The notes beneath the pieces are model-generated. The model was not told the origin of the DNA, did not search any database, and saw only the letters and a program-made list of their open reading frames with translations. 15,198 bases of DNA from JBATTK01 sp049670505 (GTDB lineage Bacteria; Bacteroidota; Bacteroidia; Flavobacteriales; Flavobacteriaceae). The translations under genes and the position numbers were made by a program. Below are positions 7,089 through 15,198 of this stretch, one piece after another. Numbering within the stretch: the first letter of the stretch is position 1; each line of letters begins with the position of its first letter. The stretch covers positions 1 through 15,198 of the forward strand of contig JBATTK010000104.1 of NCBI GenBank assembly GCA_049670505.1, written 5' to 3'.

Positions 7089-10000
7089 ATGTCAAGAAAT
7101 CCAGCACTGTTTATTTTAATGGCCTCATTCTTTTTTGGTTGTAAGACTCCTAAGGAAGATGCGCCACCTCTTTTTGAATATGTAGATGCGTCCCGGTCAA
7201 AAATCACTTTTTCGAACACGATTACCGAAAGCGATAGTATTAATGTAATTGATTTTCAATACTGTTATAACGGAGGAGGAACAGGTATCGGGGATTTTAA
7301 TAATGATGGACTTCCGGATATTGTTTTTACCGGAAATCAGGTTTCATCCAGCATATATCTCAATAAAGGAGGGTTACGTTTTATGGATATCTCATCTATT
7401 GCCGGTTTTTCAACCAGCAGTTGGATTACCGGTGTGGCCATAGTGGATATCAATGCAGATGGTTGGGATGATATCTATTTAAATGTAGGAGGAGCCAATT
7501 GTAATGCCGATTGTAATAACCTGTTGTATATAAATAAAGGCCCCAACGAGGAAGGAATTCCCATATTTATGGAGCAAGCTAGGGCATATGGATTGGACGA
7601 TGGATGCTACGCGCAACAGTCCGTTTTTTTTGATTATGATGGTGATGGTGATCTGGATATTTATATTGTACACAATGGAAATTCCAAGTTTGATAAAAAT
7701 TCTCCTGTCCCTAAACAATATATGCCGCCCCGACTAAAAGATTATTTGCTGCGTAACGAATGGAACGAACAGTTAAAGCATCCCGTTTTTACCAACGTAT
7801 CGGTTGAAATGGGAATAGATCATGCCGGCTTTGGGCTGGGGATAGCCTTAAACGACCTTAACAATGATCAACTTCCAGATATCTATGTATCCAACGATTT
7901 TATTACAGATGATTTGTTGTATATCAACAGGGGTATTGATGCTGAGACAGGAAACCATTTGGGCTTTTCCGAAATGAGTGAAGAACTATTGTCCCATGAA
8001 ACCTATAATGCAATGGGGGTAGATATTACAGATGTAAACAATGATGCCCAACCAGATATACTGGTGCTCGATATGCTTCCCCAGGACTATAAGCGGCAGA
8101 AGAAAATGTTGGGGAGTATGAACTATGATAAATATATGTTGGGCCAACGCAACCAATACGCCTCACAATATATGCACAATACCTTACAGCTTGGGAATGG
8201 CTTTATAGATTCAATTCCCTTAAAAAACAGCGAGGTAGGATTTATGTCCGGTATTTCCAGTACGGACTGGAGTTGGGCGCCCATTATGATGGATTTTGAT
8301 AATGACGGGGATAAGGATATATACATTACCAATGGTTATGTAAAGGATATCACCGATTTGGATTTTATCAATTTTTCCAGTCAAAATAACATCTTTGGCA
8401 CTCCGGAAGCCAAAAACAATAAATTGAAAAAGATGGTCGATGGGTTACCCGGAATACATTTGCCCAATTTTTTCTATGAAAATACCGCAGGGAGCCAATT
8501 CAATGATGTATCCAATATATGGGTACAGGAACAAGCTTCCTTCTCCAACGGTGCCGCCTATGCGGATTTTGATTTGGACGGTGACATTGATTTGGCCGTG
8601 AACAATATTAATGCAGAAGCTTTTTTATTGGAAAATAAAGCATCGCTCGATACTACAAAGCATTATATAAGACTCCGTCTCAAGGGAACTCAACAAAACG
8701 CCCATGCCATAGGTGCCAAGGCAATAGTATGGAGTGGGGGGGGACGGCAATCACAATTTCAATCGGTAATCAGAGGGTATCTATCTTCCATGGAACCCGT
8801 ATTGCATTTTGGCGTTAAGTCATCAAAAATAGACTCCGTAAAAGTAATATGGCCCAATGGAAAAATTTCAATACTTAAAGAAGTGACCACTGATCAGCTA
8901 TTGACCATAGACGAAAAAGACTCGACCTCGAATTTCCCGGAACCACATCGGAAACAGTACCTTTTTAATACTACTGATGAAGTATTGAATTTTGAGCACC
9001 AAGAAAATATATCCAATGATTATGTGTATCAACATCTGCTCATGCGTCAATATTCCCAATTGGGGCCATGCATCGCCGCCGCCAATATAGATGGGATTTC
9101 CGGAGATGAAATTTTCATCGGAGGCAGTAAGGGGGAACCGGGGCAGTTGTGGTTTCAGGATAGTACGGGCCTTTATAGGCCGGTTCAACCCTTAGATACC
9201 ATATATGAGGACACCAATGCGGTTTTTGTAGATATCGATAATGATGGCGATCTAGATCTATATGTTACGAGTGGAGGTAATGAATTTAAAAAAGAATCGG
9301 ATACCTATCAAGATCGTCTATATCTCAATGATGGTAAAGGTGTTTTTAACAGGGATGAAAATGCCATTCCCCGTTCTTTTCAAAGCAATAGTTGTGTACG
9401 CCCTTCTGATATTGACAATGATGGTGATATTGATTTCTTTATCGGGGGACGTATGGTACCACAATCTTATCCAAATATACCGGAAAGCAAAATTTTGATA
9501 AATAATGAAGGTCGGTTCACGGAACAGAAGAGTCCGGAACTGACCCAAATGGGAATGGTCACGGATGCGGTTTGGCAGGATTTGGATGGTGATGGTTGGC
9601 AAGACCTGATTGTTGTTGGGGAGTGGATGGCCATATCTATATACAAAAATGATAAAGGTCAATTCTACCCCATGTCATCTACATGGATAGATAAAAATAA
9701 TAGGGAAATTAGCACAAGAGGTTGGTGGAACTGTATTAAAGCGGCCGACTTTGATGATGACGGGGATATCGATTTTTTAGTGGGTAACCAGGGCCTTAAT
9801 GGCTTTGTGAGACCTAAATTGGATAGCCCTGTTTTTGTCTACACGGGAGATTTCGATAAAAATGGAAGTCCAGATCCCGTTTTAGCGCAATACTTTGAAA
9901 CCGAACAAGGGAAAAAACTGTTACCGGTACATACAAGGGATGATATTATGAAGCAACTGGTTACTTTAAAGGATAAATATCTAACCTATGACCAATTCTC

Positions 10001-10451
10001 CCAGATAGATTTTATGGAGCTATTAAATATTAAGGACTTGGATGCCGAGACGCTTGTTGCTGCCGTTTTTGAGACTTCATATGTAGAAAACCTGGGTCAA
10101 GGGAAATTTAGGCTTTTGCCTTTACCGAGCGCCTGTCAAGTAGCGCCGGTGAACAATATACTCGTTAAGGATTTCACCCATGATGGCAGATTGGATGCGC
10201 TCTTGGTGGGCAATGATTTTACGGCCGAGACCCATTACGGGAGATTTGACGCGCTTACCGGTATTTTTATGAAAGGTAGTACCAACGGTTTTACCATTGT
10301 TCCAAGCAAGGACTCCGGATTTTATGTACCCCGACAATCGCATCATATCACTTCCTTTATGGATAAGGAAGGGAAAAAATATATCATAGCTACCCAGAAC
10401 AAGGGAAAAACAAACGTTTTTAGTACTAATAAAACAATAAAAAAAGAATGA
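7089..10451 (+). CDS. FG-GAP/VCBS-repeat lipoprotein with ASPIC/UnbV domain
   Basis: With the ATG at 7089 the product has 1120 residues. It begins with a short lipoprotein signal, MSRNPALFILMASFFFGC, lipidated cysteine at 18. Roughly 13 Asp-rich FG-GAP/VCBS units (for example DFNNDGLPDI, DINADGWDDI, DYDGDGDLDI, DIDNDGDLDL, DLDGDGWQDL) lie in two blocks, about residues 68-506 and 650-1075. Such units bind calcium and build beta-propeller blades. Between the blocks, about residues 525-596, is an ASPIC/UnbV domain (IRLRLKGTQQNAHAIGAKA and LHFGVKSSKIDSVKVIWPNG). The protein is expected at the outer membrane or cell surface. Large proteins of this design often accompany SusCD pairs, but their role is not established; glycan binding or adhesion is a guess. 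AGAAGG sits 5 bases before 7089, which favours this start over the ATG at 7035 or a TTG at 7017 next to the repeat. The stop overlaps the next start (ATGA), so the two genes are translationally coupled. Confidence 0.85.
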   Translation: MSRNPALFILMASFFFGCKTPKEDAPPLFEYVDASRSKITFSNTITESDSINVIDFQYCYNGGGTGIGDFNNDGLPDIVFTGNQVSSSIYLNKGGLRFMDISSIAGFSTSSWITGVAIVDINADGWDDIYLNVGGANCNADCNNLLYINKGPNEEGIPIFMEQARAYGLDDGCYAQQSVFFDYDGDGDLDIYIVHNGNSKFDKNSPVPKQYMPPRLKDYLLRNEWNEQLKHPVFTNVSVEMGIDHAGFGLGIALNDLNNDQLPDIYVSNDFITDDLLYINRGIDAETGNHLGFSEMSEELLSHETYNAMGVDITDVNNDAQPDILVLDMLPQDYKRQKKMLGSMNYDKYMLGQRNQYASQYMHNTLQLGNGFIDSIPLKNSEVGFMSGISSTDWSWAPIMMDFDNDGDKDIYITNGYVKDITDLDFINFSSQNNIFGTPEAKNNKLKKMVDGLPGIHLPNFFYENTAGSQFNDVSNIWVQEQASFSNGAAYADFDLDGDIDLAVNNINAEAFLLENKASLDTTKHYIRLRLKGTQQNAHAIGAKAIVWSGGGRQSQFQSVIRGYLSSMEPVLHFGVKSSKIDSVKVIWPNGKISILKEVTTDQLLTIDEKDSTSNFPEPHRKQYLFNTTDEVLNFEHQENISNDYVYQHLLMRQYSQLGPCIAAANIDGISGDEIFIGGSKGEPGQLWFQDSTGLYRPVQPLDTIYEDTNAVFVDIDNDGDLDLYVTSGGNEFKKESDTYQDRLYLNDGKGVFNRDENAIPRSFQSNSCVRPSDIDNDGDIDFFIGGRMVPQSYPNIPESKILINNEGRFTEQKSPELTQMGMVTDAVWQDLDGDGWQDLIVVGEWMAISIYKNDKGQFYPMSSTWIDKNNREISTRGWWNCIKAADFDDDGDIDFLVGNQGLNGFVRPKLDSPVFVYTGDFDKNGSPDPVLAQYFETEQGKKLLPVHTRDDIMKQLVTLKDKYLTYDQFSQIDFMELLNIKDLDAETLVAAVFETSYVENLGQGKFRLLPLPSACQVAPVNNILVKDFTHDGRLDALLVGNDFTAETHYGRFDALTGIFMKGSTNGFTIVPSKDSGFYVPRQSHHITSFMDKEGKKYIIATQNKGKTNVFSTNKTIKKE

Positions 10452-12220
10452 TTACGGAGACCACTACAAAACACATAGGTGAAATTAGTGTTCATGGGGC
10501 GGAAGCTTCTGTTGTATCCATGTTGGCCAAAGTTTACGATCAAGATGGATTGATTATATATGATTTTGAGATAAGCAGCGAAACGGAATTATATCCCCAA
10601 CCCATTACATTAAAATGGAGGATACCTGCGGTAAACGTTAAGGGCATTTGGAAGCCTACTTCGGATTTTGCCAAACGGATACAGGCAGATTGGGAACTTG
10701 AAAATATGGAATCCAGGATTTCAATAGATGCTCCGGTTATAAGCCTATTTGGACACGATGATAAAAATGTACTGACCTTTGCCTGTTCCAACGCTATCAA
10801 TAAATTGGAGATGAACGCCTGCTTAAGGGAAGAGGACAATTGTTTTCATTGCCATATTACCTTTTTTACCGAGTACGAGTTTGCAATGAAGAAGTTTAAG
10901 ACACAATTACATTTGGACTATAGAGGTTTTCATTTTTCCAGGGCATTAAAAGAAGTATCCCAATGGTGGGAGACTTTTGAGACGCTGACACCGGCATATG
11001 TACCCGCAATTGCAAAGGTTCCCTTGTATTCTACCTGGTATCAATTCCATCAAAATTTAGATGAGCATGTTTTGCTAAAAGAGTTCGCCATTGCCGGTAA
11101 ATTGGGCTATGGGGCAATTATTGTGGATGATGGATGGCAAACCATTGACTCCAGTAGGGGGTATGATTATACGGGGGACTGGAGACCCGATCGTATTCCC
11201 GGAATGGCATCTTTTGTGGATCGGATACACCAATTGGGGATGAAAGTAGGACTATGGTATTCCGTTCCGTTCTGCGGAAAAAAATCGGAAGCATATAAAC
11301 GATTCAAAGGAAAGTTTTTAACGGAAAACCACCGTTGGGCACCGGTATTTGATCCGCGTTTTCCCGATGTACGGCAATACCTCATAGATACCTATACAAA
11401 TGCACTGAGAGACTGGGGTTTAGATGGATTTAAACTCGATTTTATAGATGACTTTCGCTTGTATGAAGACACGCCCTTAAGTCAGGAAGATGGTAGGGAC
11501 TATGCATCTATTAATGCTGCCGTAGATCGTTTGTTGACCGATGTAATAAAGGCCTTGCAGACTATAAATCCAGAAGTCTTTATAGAGTTTAGACAAAAGT
11601 ATACTGGACCGGCAATGCGGAAATATGGAAATATGTTCAGGGCTTTCGATTGTCCGGGGGATGCAACAATGAATCGTGTCCGGATCGCGGATATCAAAAT
11701 GTTATGCGGTAAAAGTGCCGTTCATTCGGATATGGTGACATGGCATCCGGACGAACCGCTGGAAATTGCGGCCCTTCATATGGTAAATACCTTGTTCGGG
11801 GTTCCGCAGTTGTCCATGCTACTCCATAATGCCGATCCGGAATACATGAAAATGATATCCTTTTATACACGTTATTGGAACGAACATGCCCCTATTTTAC
11901 TAGAAGGCGATTTTGTACCCTTAAAGCCCTTGGCAAATTACCCCGTCCAAAGTGTATCAAAAGGGGGGCATACCATTGTTGGGATATATGATGAATACTC
12001 CGTTGCTATTGAAAAGGCCGATAGGATTATCCATATTTTAAACGCACAGATTGCTAAGGAAGTCACTCTAAGATGTATCCATGATTTAGGGGATTATGAT
12101 TGTACCGTTTATGACTGTCAGGGGATTATTGTTTCCAAAAAACGGATACTATTGTCAAAAGGCTTAGTTTTGGTCAAAGTACCCCCGTGTGGAATGGTAC
12201 AGTTGAAAAAGCTATTGTAA
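10448..12220 (+). CDS. Cytoplasmic alpha-galactosidase-like glycoside hydrolase (clan GH-D, GH36-like)
   Basis: The 590-residue product should hydrolyse terminal alpha-galactosides with retention of configuration. Residues about 1-180 are a beta-rich N-terminal domain, about 190-480 a TIM barrel, and the rest a C-terminal beta domain. Barrel motifs are PLYSTWYQFH (192-201), IIVDDGWQ (225-231, strand-2 substrate site), GMKVGLWYSV (264-273) and WGLDGFKLDFIDDF (323-336). D331 in KLD is the expected nucleophile of GH36/GH27. The acid/base is probably D401 or D405 in FRAFDCPGDATMNR. No signal peptide or lipobox is present, so the enzyme should stay in the cytoplasm. The start overlaps the stop of the FG-GAP gene by 4 bases. 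Linkage to galactokinase supports galactose as the released sugar. The subfamily and exact specificity (alpha-galactoside, galactosylglycerol or another alpha-glycoside) are uncertain. Confidence 0.8.
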   Translation: MITETTTKHIGEISVHGAEASVVSMLAKVYDQDGLIIYDFEISSETELYPQPITLKWRIPAVNVKGIWKPTSDFAKRIQADWELENMESRISIDAPVISLFGHDDKNVLTFACSNAINKLEMNACLREEDNCFHCHITFFTEYEFAMKKFKTQLHLDYRGFHFSRALKEVSQWWETFETLTPAYVPAIAKVPLYSTWYQFHQNLDEHVLLKEFAIAGKLGYGAIIVDDGWQTIDSSRGYDYTGDWRPDRIPGMASFVDRIHQLGMKVGLWYSVPFCGKKSEAYKRFKGKFLTENHRWAPVFDPRFPDVRQYLIDTYTNALRDWGLDGFKLDFIDDFRLYEDTPLSQEDGRDYASINAAVDRLLTDVIKALQTINPEVFIEFRQKYTGPAMRKYGNMFRAFDCPGDATMNRVRIADIKMLCGKSAVHSDMVTWHPDEPLEIAALHMVNTLFGVPQLSMLLHNADPEYMKMISFYTRYWNEHAPILLEGDFVPLKPLANYPVQSVSKGGHTIVGIYDEYSVAIEKADRIIHILNAQIAKEVTLRCIHDLGDYDCTVYDCQGIIVSKKRILLSKGLVLVKVPPCGMVQLKKLL

Positions 12221-12292
12221 AAATGAATTGCCATAATTTAAAAGTAAAAGGCGGTTCATAAATACATCGTATAATAGTTAAGGATATTCCCG

Positions 12293-12300
12293 TAAATTTG
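12293..12300 (+). promoter_or_regulatory. Possible -7 box of an internal promoter before the symporter gene
   Basis: TAAATTTG matches TAnnTTTG and lies 72 bases before the symporter start, in the 152-base gap after the alpha-galactosidase gene. No clear TTTG is found at the expected -33 position, so it may be chance. A short palindrome CGGAAATCCG (12309-12318) lies just downstream. No terminator hairpin is visible in the gap. Confidence 0.3.
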
Positions 12301-12372
12301 GTATCCACCGGAAATCCGTTTCAGGTTTAAAAAGTATGAATAATTAACCAACTAAAAACAACCGACTAAATT

Positions 12373-14028
12373 ATGGAACTACTATCCATAGGCTCCTTTG
12401 TGGGCTTTACATTGCTCGTAGGGATTATAGCATGGTATGCTACACGAAGCACAAACGAGAAATCCGCTGATGGATATTATCTGGGCGGTAGAAGTTTGGG
12501 GGCCATTACCATTGCCGGCTCATTGTTGCTTACCAATCTATCCGCCGAGCAAATAGTAGGCCTTAACGGACAGGCATTTACCGAAGGTGTTCTGGTCATG
12601 GCATGGGAGACTTTGGCGGCTATAGCAATGATCGTTACGGCCGTATTTTTGCTTCCCAAATACATGAGAGGAGGTATTACGACCATACCCCAGTTTATTG
12701 AGAGCAGGTTTGATCACCAAACCAAGGCTATTTTATCCACCTTGTTTTTAATAGCTTATGGTATTGTATTGCTGCCTACCGTATTATATTCCGGTTCCCT
12801 GGCGTTCAGTACTATTTTTGATCTCCCAACCTTATTGGGACTGTCCCAAAATGCCACCATTTGGGTATGCGTTTGGAGTATAGGTATAATAGGTTCTATC
12901 TATGCCATTTTTGGAGGTTTAAAAGCCGTAGCGGTATCCGATTTGATCAATGCGATAGGTTTATTGATCGGAGGTCTTTTGATTCCGGTATTTGGGTTAA
13001 TGGCCATAGGCGATAGCAGTGTTACGGTAGGTTTGGACACGTTGTGGAAGAGCAATCCTGAAAAATTTGTTGCTGCCGGAGGTGTAGATTCTTCCGTTCC
13101 TTTTGGAACTATTTTTACCGGAATGATGTTGGCCCAGATTTATTATTGGGGCACCAATCAAGCGATATTACAGCGTGTTTTCGGAGCTAAAAACTTAAAG
13201 GAAGGCCAGAAAGGGATGATCCTTGCCGCTTTGGTAAAATTCCTCATTCCTGTAATCGTTGTACTTCCCGGTATTATTGCCTGGCATCTTTTTGAGGGCG
13301 ATTTAAGCAATGCGGATCTTGCCTATCCAACACTGGTCAAGACCGTTTTGCCCACTACATTTATAGGGTTTTTTGCCGCCGTATTATTTGGTGCGGTATT
13401 AAGTTCCTTTAATAGTCTGTTGAATAGTAGTGCCACCCTATTCGGATTTGATCTCTTTAAACAATATTTCAAAAAGAATGCATCAGAACTACAAACGGTG
13501 CAGGCTGGTAAATCATTTGGAATGCTCTTGGCAATAATAGCGATGTGTATCGCTCCTTTTATTGTTTATGCCCCGGATGGTCTGTTCAGTTATATCCAGG
13601 TCATGTTGGGAAGTTTAAGCGTACCTATATTTGCGGTGGTAATTATTGGTATCTCTACCAAAAAAGTACCCGCTTTAGGGGCCAAGGTCGTTTTAAGCTT
13701 CGGTGTGGTCATCTATCTTATTAGTCAGTTTGTATTCAGCCCTAGTTTTGTTGATAATGCACTGGCAGAGGCCGCGGTAAACGGGATAACCGATCCAAAA
13801 GCCCTAAGTATCATAAAGGCCGAAGCCTATCCACATTTTTTACATGTAATGGGCATCCTGTTTGTTTTTAATATTATTATCATGTTGGTTATTGGCAAGC
13901 TGTTCCCTAGAAAGATGGCCTATGTGCCATTGACCACCGATGAGATCAACATCACTCCTTGGAAGTATGCCATGCTTGCAGGTGCACTCATTACCCTATT
14001 GGTTTTAAGTACCTATTTAATATTTTAA
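12373..14028 (+). CDS. Sodium/sugar symporter of the SSS (SLC5) family, vSGLT-like
   Basis: The 551-residue inner-membrane protein has about 14 hydrophobic helices and resembles the Vibrio Na+/galactose symporter vSGLT along its length. It couples sugar uptake to sodium entry. Family motifs include GYYLGGRSLG (34-43), LTNLSAEQIVGLNG (53-66), IYYWGTNQAILQR (256-268), EGQKGMILAALVKFLIPVIVVLPG (277-300) and LSSFNSLLNSSATLFGFDLFK (343-363). Compared from memory with vSGLT, N55, Q60, E79, Y258, K289 and Q409 correspond to its galactose-site residues N64, Q69, E88, Y263, K294 and Q428. S344/S345 match the sodium-site serines. Two positions differ: A82 for S91 and Q255 for N260. The gene follows the alpha-galactosidase by 152 bases and precedes galK by 28 bases. 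Transport of galactose or a galactoside is therefore likely; the exact substrate is open. Confidence 0.9.
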   Translation: MELLSIGSFVGFTLLVGIIAWYATRSTNEKSADGYYLGGRSLGAITIAGSLLLTNLSAEQIVGLNGQAFTEGVLVMAWETLAAIAMIVTAVFLLPKYMRGGITTIPQFIESRFDHQTKAILSTLFLIAYGIVLLPTVLYSGSLAFSTIFDLPTLLGLSQNATIWVCVWSIGIIGSIYAIFGGLKAVAVSDLINAIGLLIGGLLIPVFGLMAIGDSSVTVGLDTLWKSNPEKFVAAGGVDSSVPFGTIFTGMMLAQIYYWGTNQAILQRVFGAKNLKEGQKGMILAALVKFLIPVIVVLPGIIAWHLFEGDLSNADLAYPTLVKTVLPTTFIGFFAAVLFGAVLSSFNSLLNSSATLFGFDLFKQYFKKNASELQTVQAGKSFGMLLAIIAMCIAPFIVYAPDGLFSYIQVMLGSLSVPIFAVVIIGISTKKVPALGAKVVLSFGVVIYLISQFVFSPSFVDNALAEAAVNGITDPKALSIIKAEAYPHFLHVMGILFVFNIIIMLVIGKLFPRKMAYVPLTTDEINITPWKYAMLAGALITLLVLSTYLIF

Positions 14029-14056
14029 TGCCAACCAATACCGGAACCGTTCTGTT

Positions 14057-15193
14057 ATGGAATTTTTAGAGCACTTTACCCCAGCGCTTATCATTGAATC
14101 CCCCGGAAGAATAAATCTCATTGGGGAGCATACCGATTATAATCTAGGCTTTGTATTGCCTACGGCCATAGAAAAAAAGATAGTCTTTAAATTTCAAAAG
14201 AATGGCAGTGCAACGGCATGTAGGGTATATAGTGCGGGATTTGATGCCGGGGTCACCTTTGATCTGGATGCTATTGCCCCAAGTAAAGTGGAATGGGAGA
14301 ATTATATTTTGGGGGTAATCCATGAGATTTCCAAAAGAACCAATGGATTAAGAGGTTTTAATTGTGTCATCGAAAGTTTTCTGCCACAAGGTTCAGGGGT
14401 CAGTTCCTCGGCAGCATTGGAATGTGGATTTGCCTTTGGATTAAACGAACTCTTTGGATTGGGGCTCACCAAAAAGGATATTGTAACGCTATCCAGGGAT
14501 GCCGAACATAATTATGTAGGCACCCAATGTGGTATAATGGATCAATTTGCTTCTGTAATGAGCAAGGAAGGCCATGTCATTTTATTGGACTGCAAGTCCC
14601 TGGAGCATGTCTATATCCCAATCACTATTGCGCCCTATAAAATTGTATTGCTCAATACCAACGTTTCACATAATCTGGCATCCAGCGAGTATAATACAAG
14701 AAGGGCCGAGTGCGAAAAAGGCGTTGCCATCATCAAAAAAAAATATCCCGATGTCTCTTCACTTAGGGATGTTACTGCAGCTATGCTGGACGCGCACAAG
14801 AACCAAATGGATAAAAGGGTGTATAACAGATGTGCCTATGTTATACAAGAAAATAAACGCGTCCTAGAAGCTGTTGTGGCCTTAAAGGAAAATAACCTGA
14901 AACAATTGGGAGCATTGTTATACCAAACTCATGAGGGATTGAGTAGACAATATGAGGTGAGCTGTCCGGAACTCGATTTTCTGGTCGATTTTTCAAAGGA
15001 ATACGATTCGGTGCCAGGGGCAAGGGTCATGGGCGGTGGTTTCGGGGGCTGTACCATAAACTTGGTACATGAAGATACGGTAGATACCTATATCAAAGAG
15101 GCCTCAGCGGCGTATTTCAAAGCATTTAATATAAAGCTTACCGCCTTTGAAGCTTCGCCGAGTAGCGGAACATCCATACAATATAAGGAATAG
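14057..15193 (+). CDS. galK: Galactokinase
   Basis: The 378-residue cytoplasmic enzyme phosphorylates alpha-D-galactose at C1 with ATP, the first phosphorylation step of the Leloir pathway. The galactokinase signature GRINLIGEHTDYNLGFVLP is at residues 17-35. The GHMP ATP-binding motif LPQGSGVSSSAALE is at 109-122. GIMDQF with the catalytic aspartate D162 is at 159-164, the partner arginine is R18, and the third GHMP motif VMGGGFGGCTINLV is near 324-337. Length and all motifs are normal for a complete enzyme. The gene lies 28 bases after the symporter gene and is surely cotranscribed with it. The stop TAG is 5 bases before the right edge, so any galT or further gene is outside the window. The start ATG at 14057 fits the usual distance to the signature; an in-frame alternative is not needed. 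Confidence 0.97.
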   Translation: MEFLEHFTPALIIESPGRINLIGEHTDYNLGFVLPTAIEKKIVFKFQKNGSATACRVYSAGFDAGVTFDLDAIAPSKVEWENYILGVIHEISKRTNGLRGFNCVIESFLPQGSGVSSSAALECGFAFGLNELFGLGLTKKDIVTLSRDAEHNYVGTQCGIMDQFASVMSKEGHVILLDCKSLEHVYIPITIAPYKIVLLNTNVSHNLASSEYNTRRAECEKGVAIIKKKYPDVSSLRDVTAAMLDAHKNQMDKRVYNRCAYVIQENKRVLEAVVALKENNLKQLGALLYQTHEGLSRQYEVSCPELDFLVDFSKEYDSVPGARVMGGGFGGCTINLVHEDTVDTYIKEASAAYFKAFNIKLTAFEASPSSGTSIQYKE

Positions 15194-15198
15194 AAGAC

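Noticed and set aside
9318..9662. A 114-codon open frame on the minus strand, and similar antisense frames elsewhere.
   Set aside because: These lie fully within well-supported plus-strand genes and are shadows of their codon pattern; none shows domain-like sequence.
7250..10250. Repeated GATGGTGATGG-like stretches that look like a DNA tandem repeat.
   Set aside because: They encode the Asp-rich FG-GAP units of the protein, are dispersed rather than tandem, and are explained by protein repeats.
12226..12264. Short reading frame and possible hairpin after the alpha-galactosidase gene.
   Set aside because: Only 12 codons, no ribosome binding site, and no stem long enough to be called a terminator.

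Overview
The window (15.2 kb, moderately AT-rich, short intergenic gaps) looks like a piece of a Bacteroidota chromosome, most probably a marine member of the Flavobacteriaceae. The evidence is a SusC/SusD outer-membrane pair, a lipoprotein built of Asp-rich FG-GAP/VCBS repeats with an ASPIC/UnbV domain, start codons mostly without Shine-Dalgarno sequences, and a Bacteroidota-type promoter (TTTG, 18 nt, TAnnTTTG) in front of the susC-like gene. The genus is an inference.

Layout: (1) 1-386, minus strand, the 5' part of a sterol desaturase/fatty acid hydroxylase superfamily gene that runs off the left edge. (2) 387-817, a divergent AT-rich intergenic region. (3) 818-1831, a GntR-type regulator with a sugar-binding (LacI/periplasmic-binding-protein-like) C-terminal domain. 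(4) 1832-2051, a control region holding nested inverted repeats and a good promoter. (5) 2052-6740, a SusC-like TonB-dependent transporter and a SusD-like lipoprotein, closed by a strong hairpin terminator. (6) 6741-7088, a non-coding spacer with that terminator and a 140-bp imperfect palindromic repeat element. (7) 7089-15193, FG-GAP/ASPIC lipoprotein, clan GH-D (GH36-like) alpha-galactosidase, SGLT-type sodium/sugar symporter and galactokinase, all on the plus strand.

Taken together, positions 818-15193 read as a galactoside utilisation locus. SusC/SusD would bind and import a galactose-containing glycan or oligosaccharide across the outer membrane, and the FG-GAP lipoprotein would assist at the surface in an unknown way. 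The sodium symporter would carry a sugar across the inner membrane, the alpha-galactosidase would release galactose, and GalK would phosphorylate it at C1 to enter the Leloir pathway. The next gene beyond the right edge could be galT, but this cannot be seen. The regulator is the natural candidate to sense the released sugar.

The points most worth a second look are: the only glycoside hydrolase has no signal peptide, which suggests that an intact alpha-galactoside enters the cytoplasm through the symporter; the symporter keeps most of the vSGLT galactose-site residues but appears to change two of them; the large FG-GAP/ASPIC lipoprotein has no known function in such loci; and a terminator plus a repeat element separate susCD from the catabolic genes. 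I see no tRNA, rRNA, CRISPR array, insertion sequence or phage gene.
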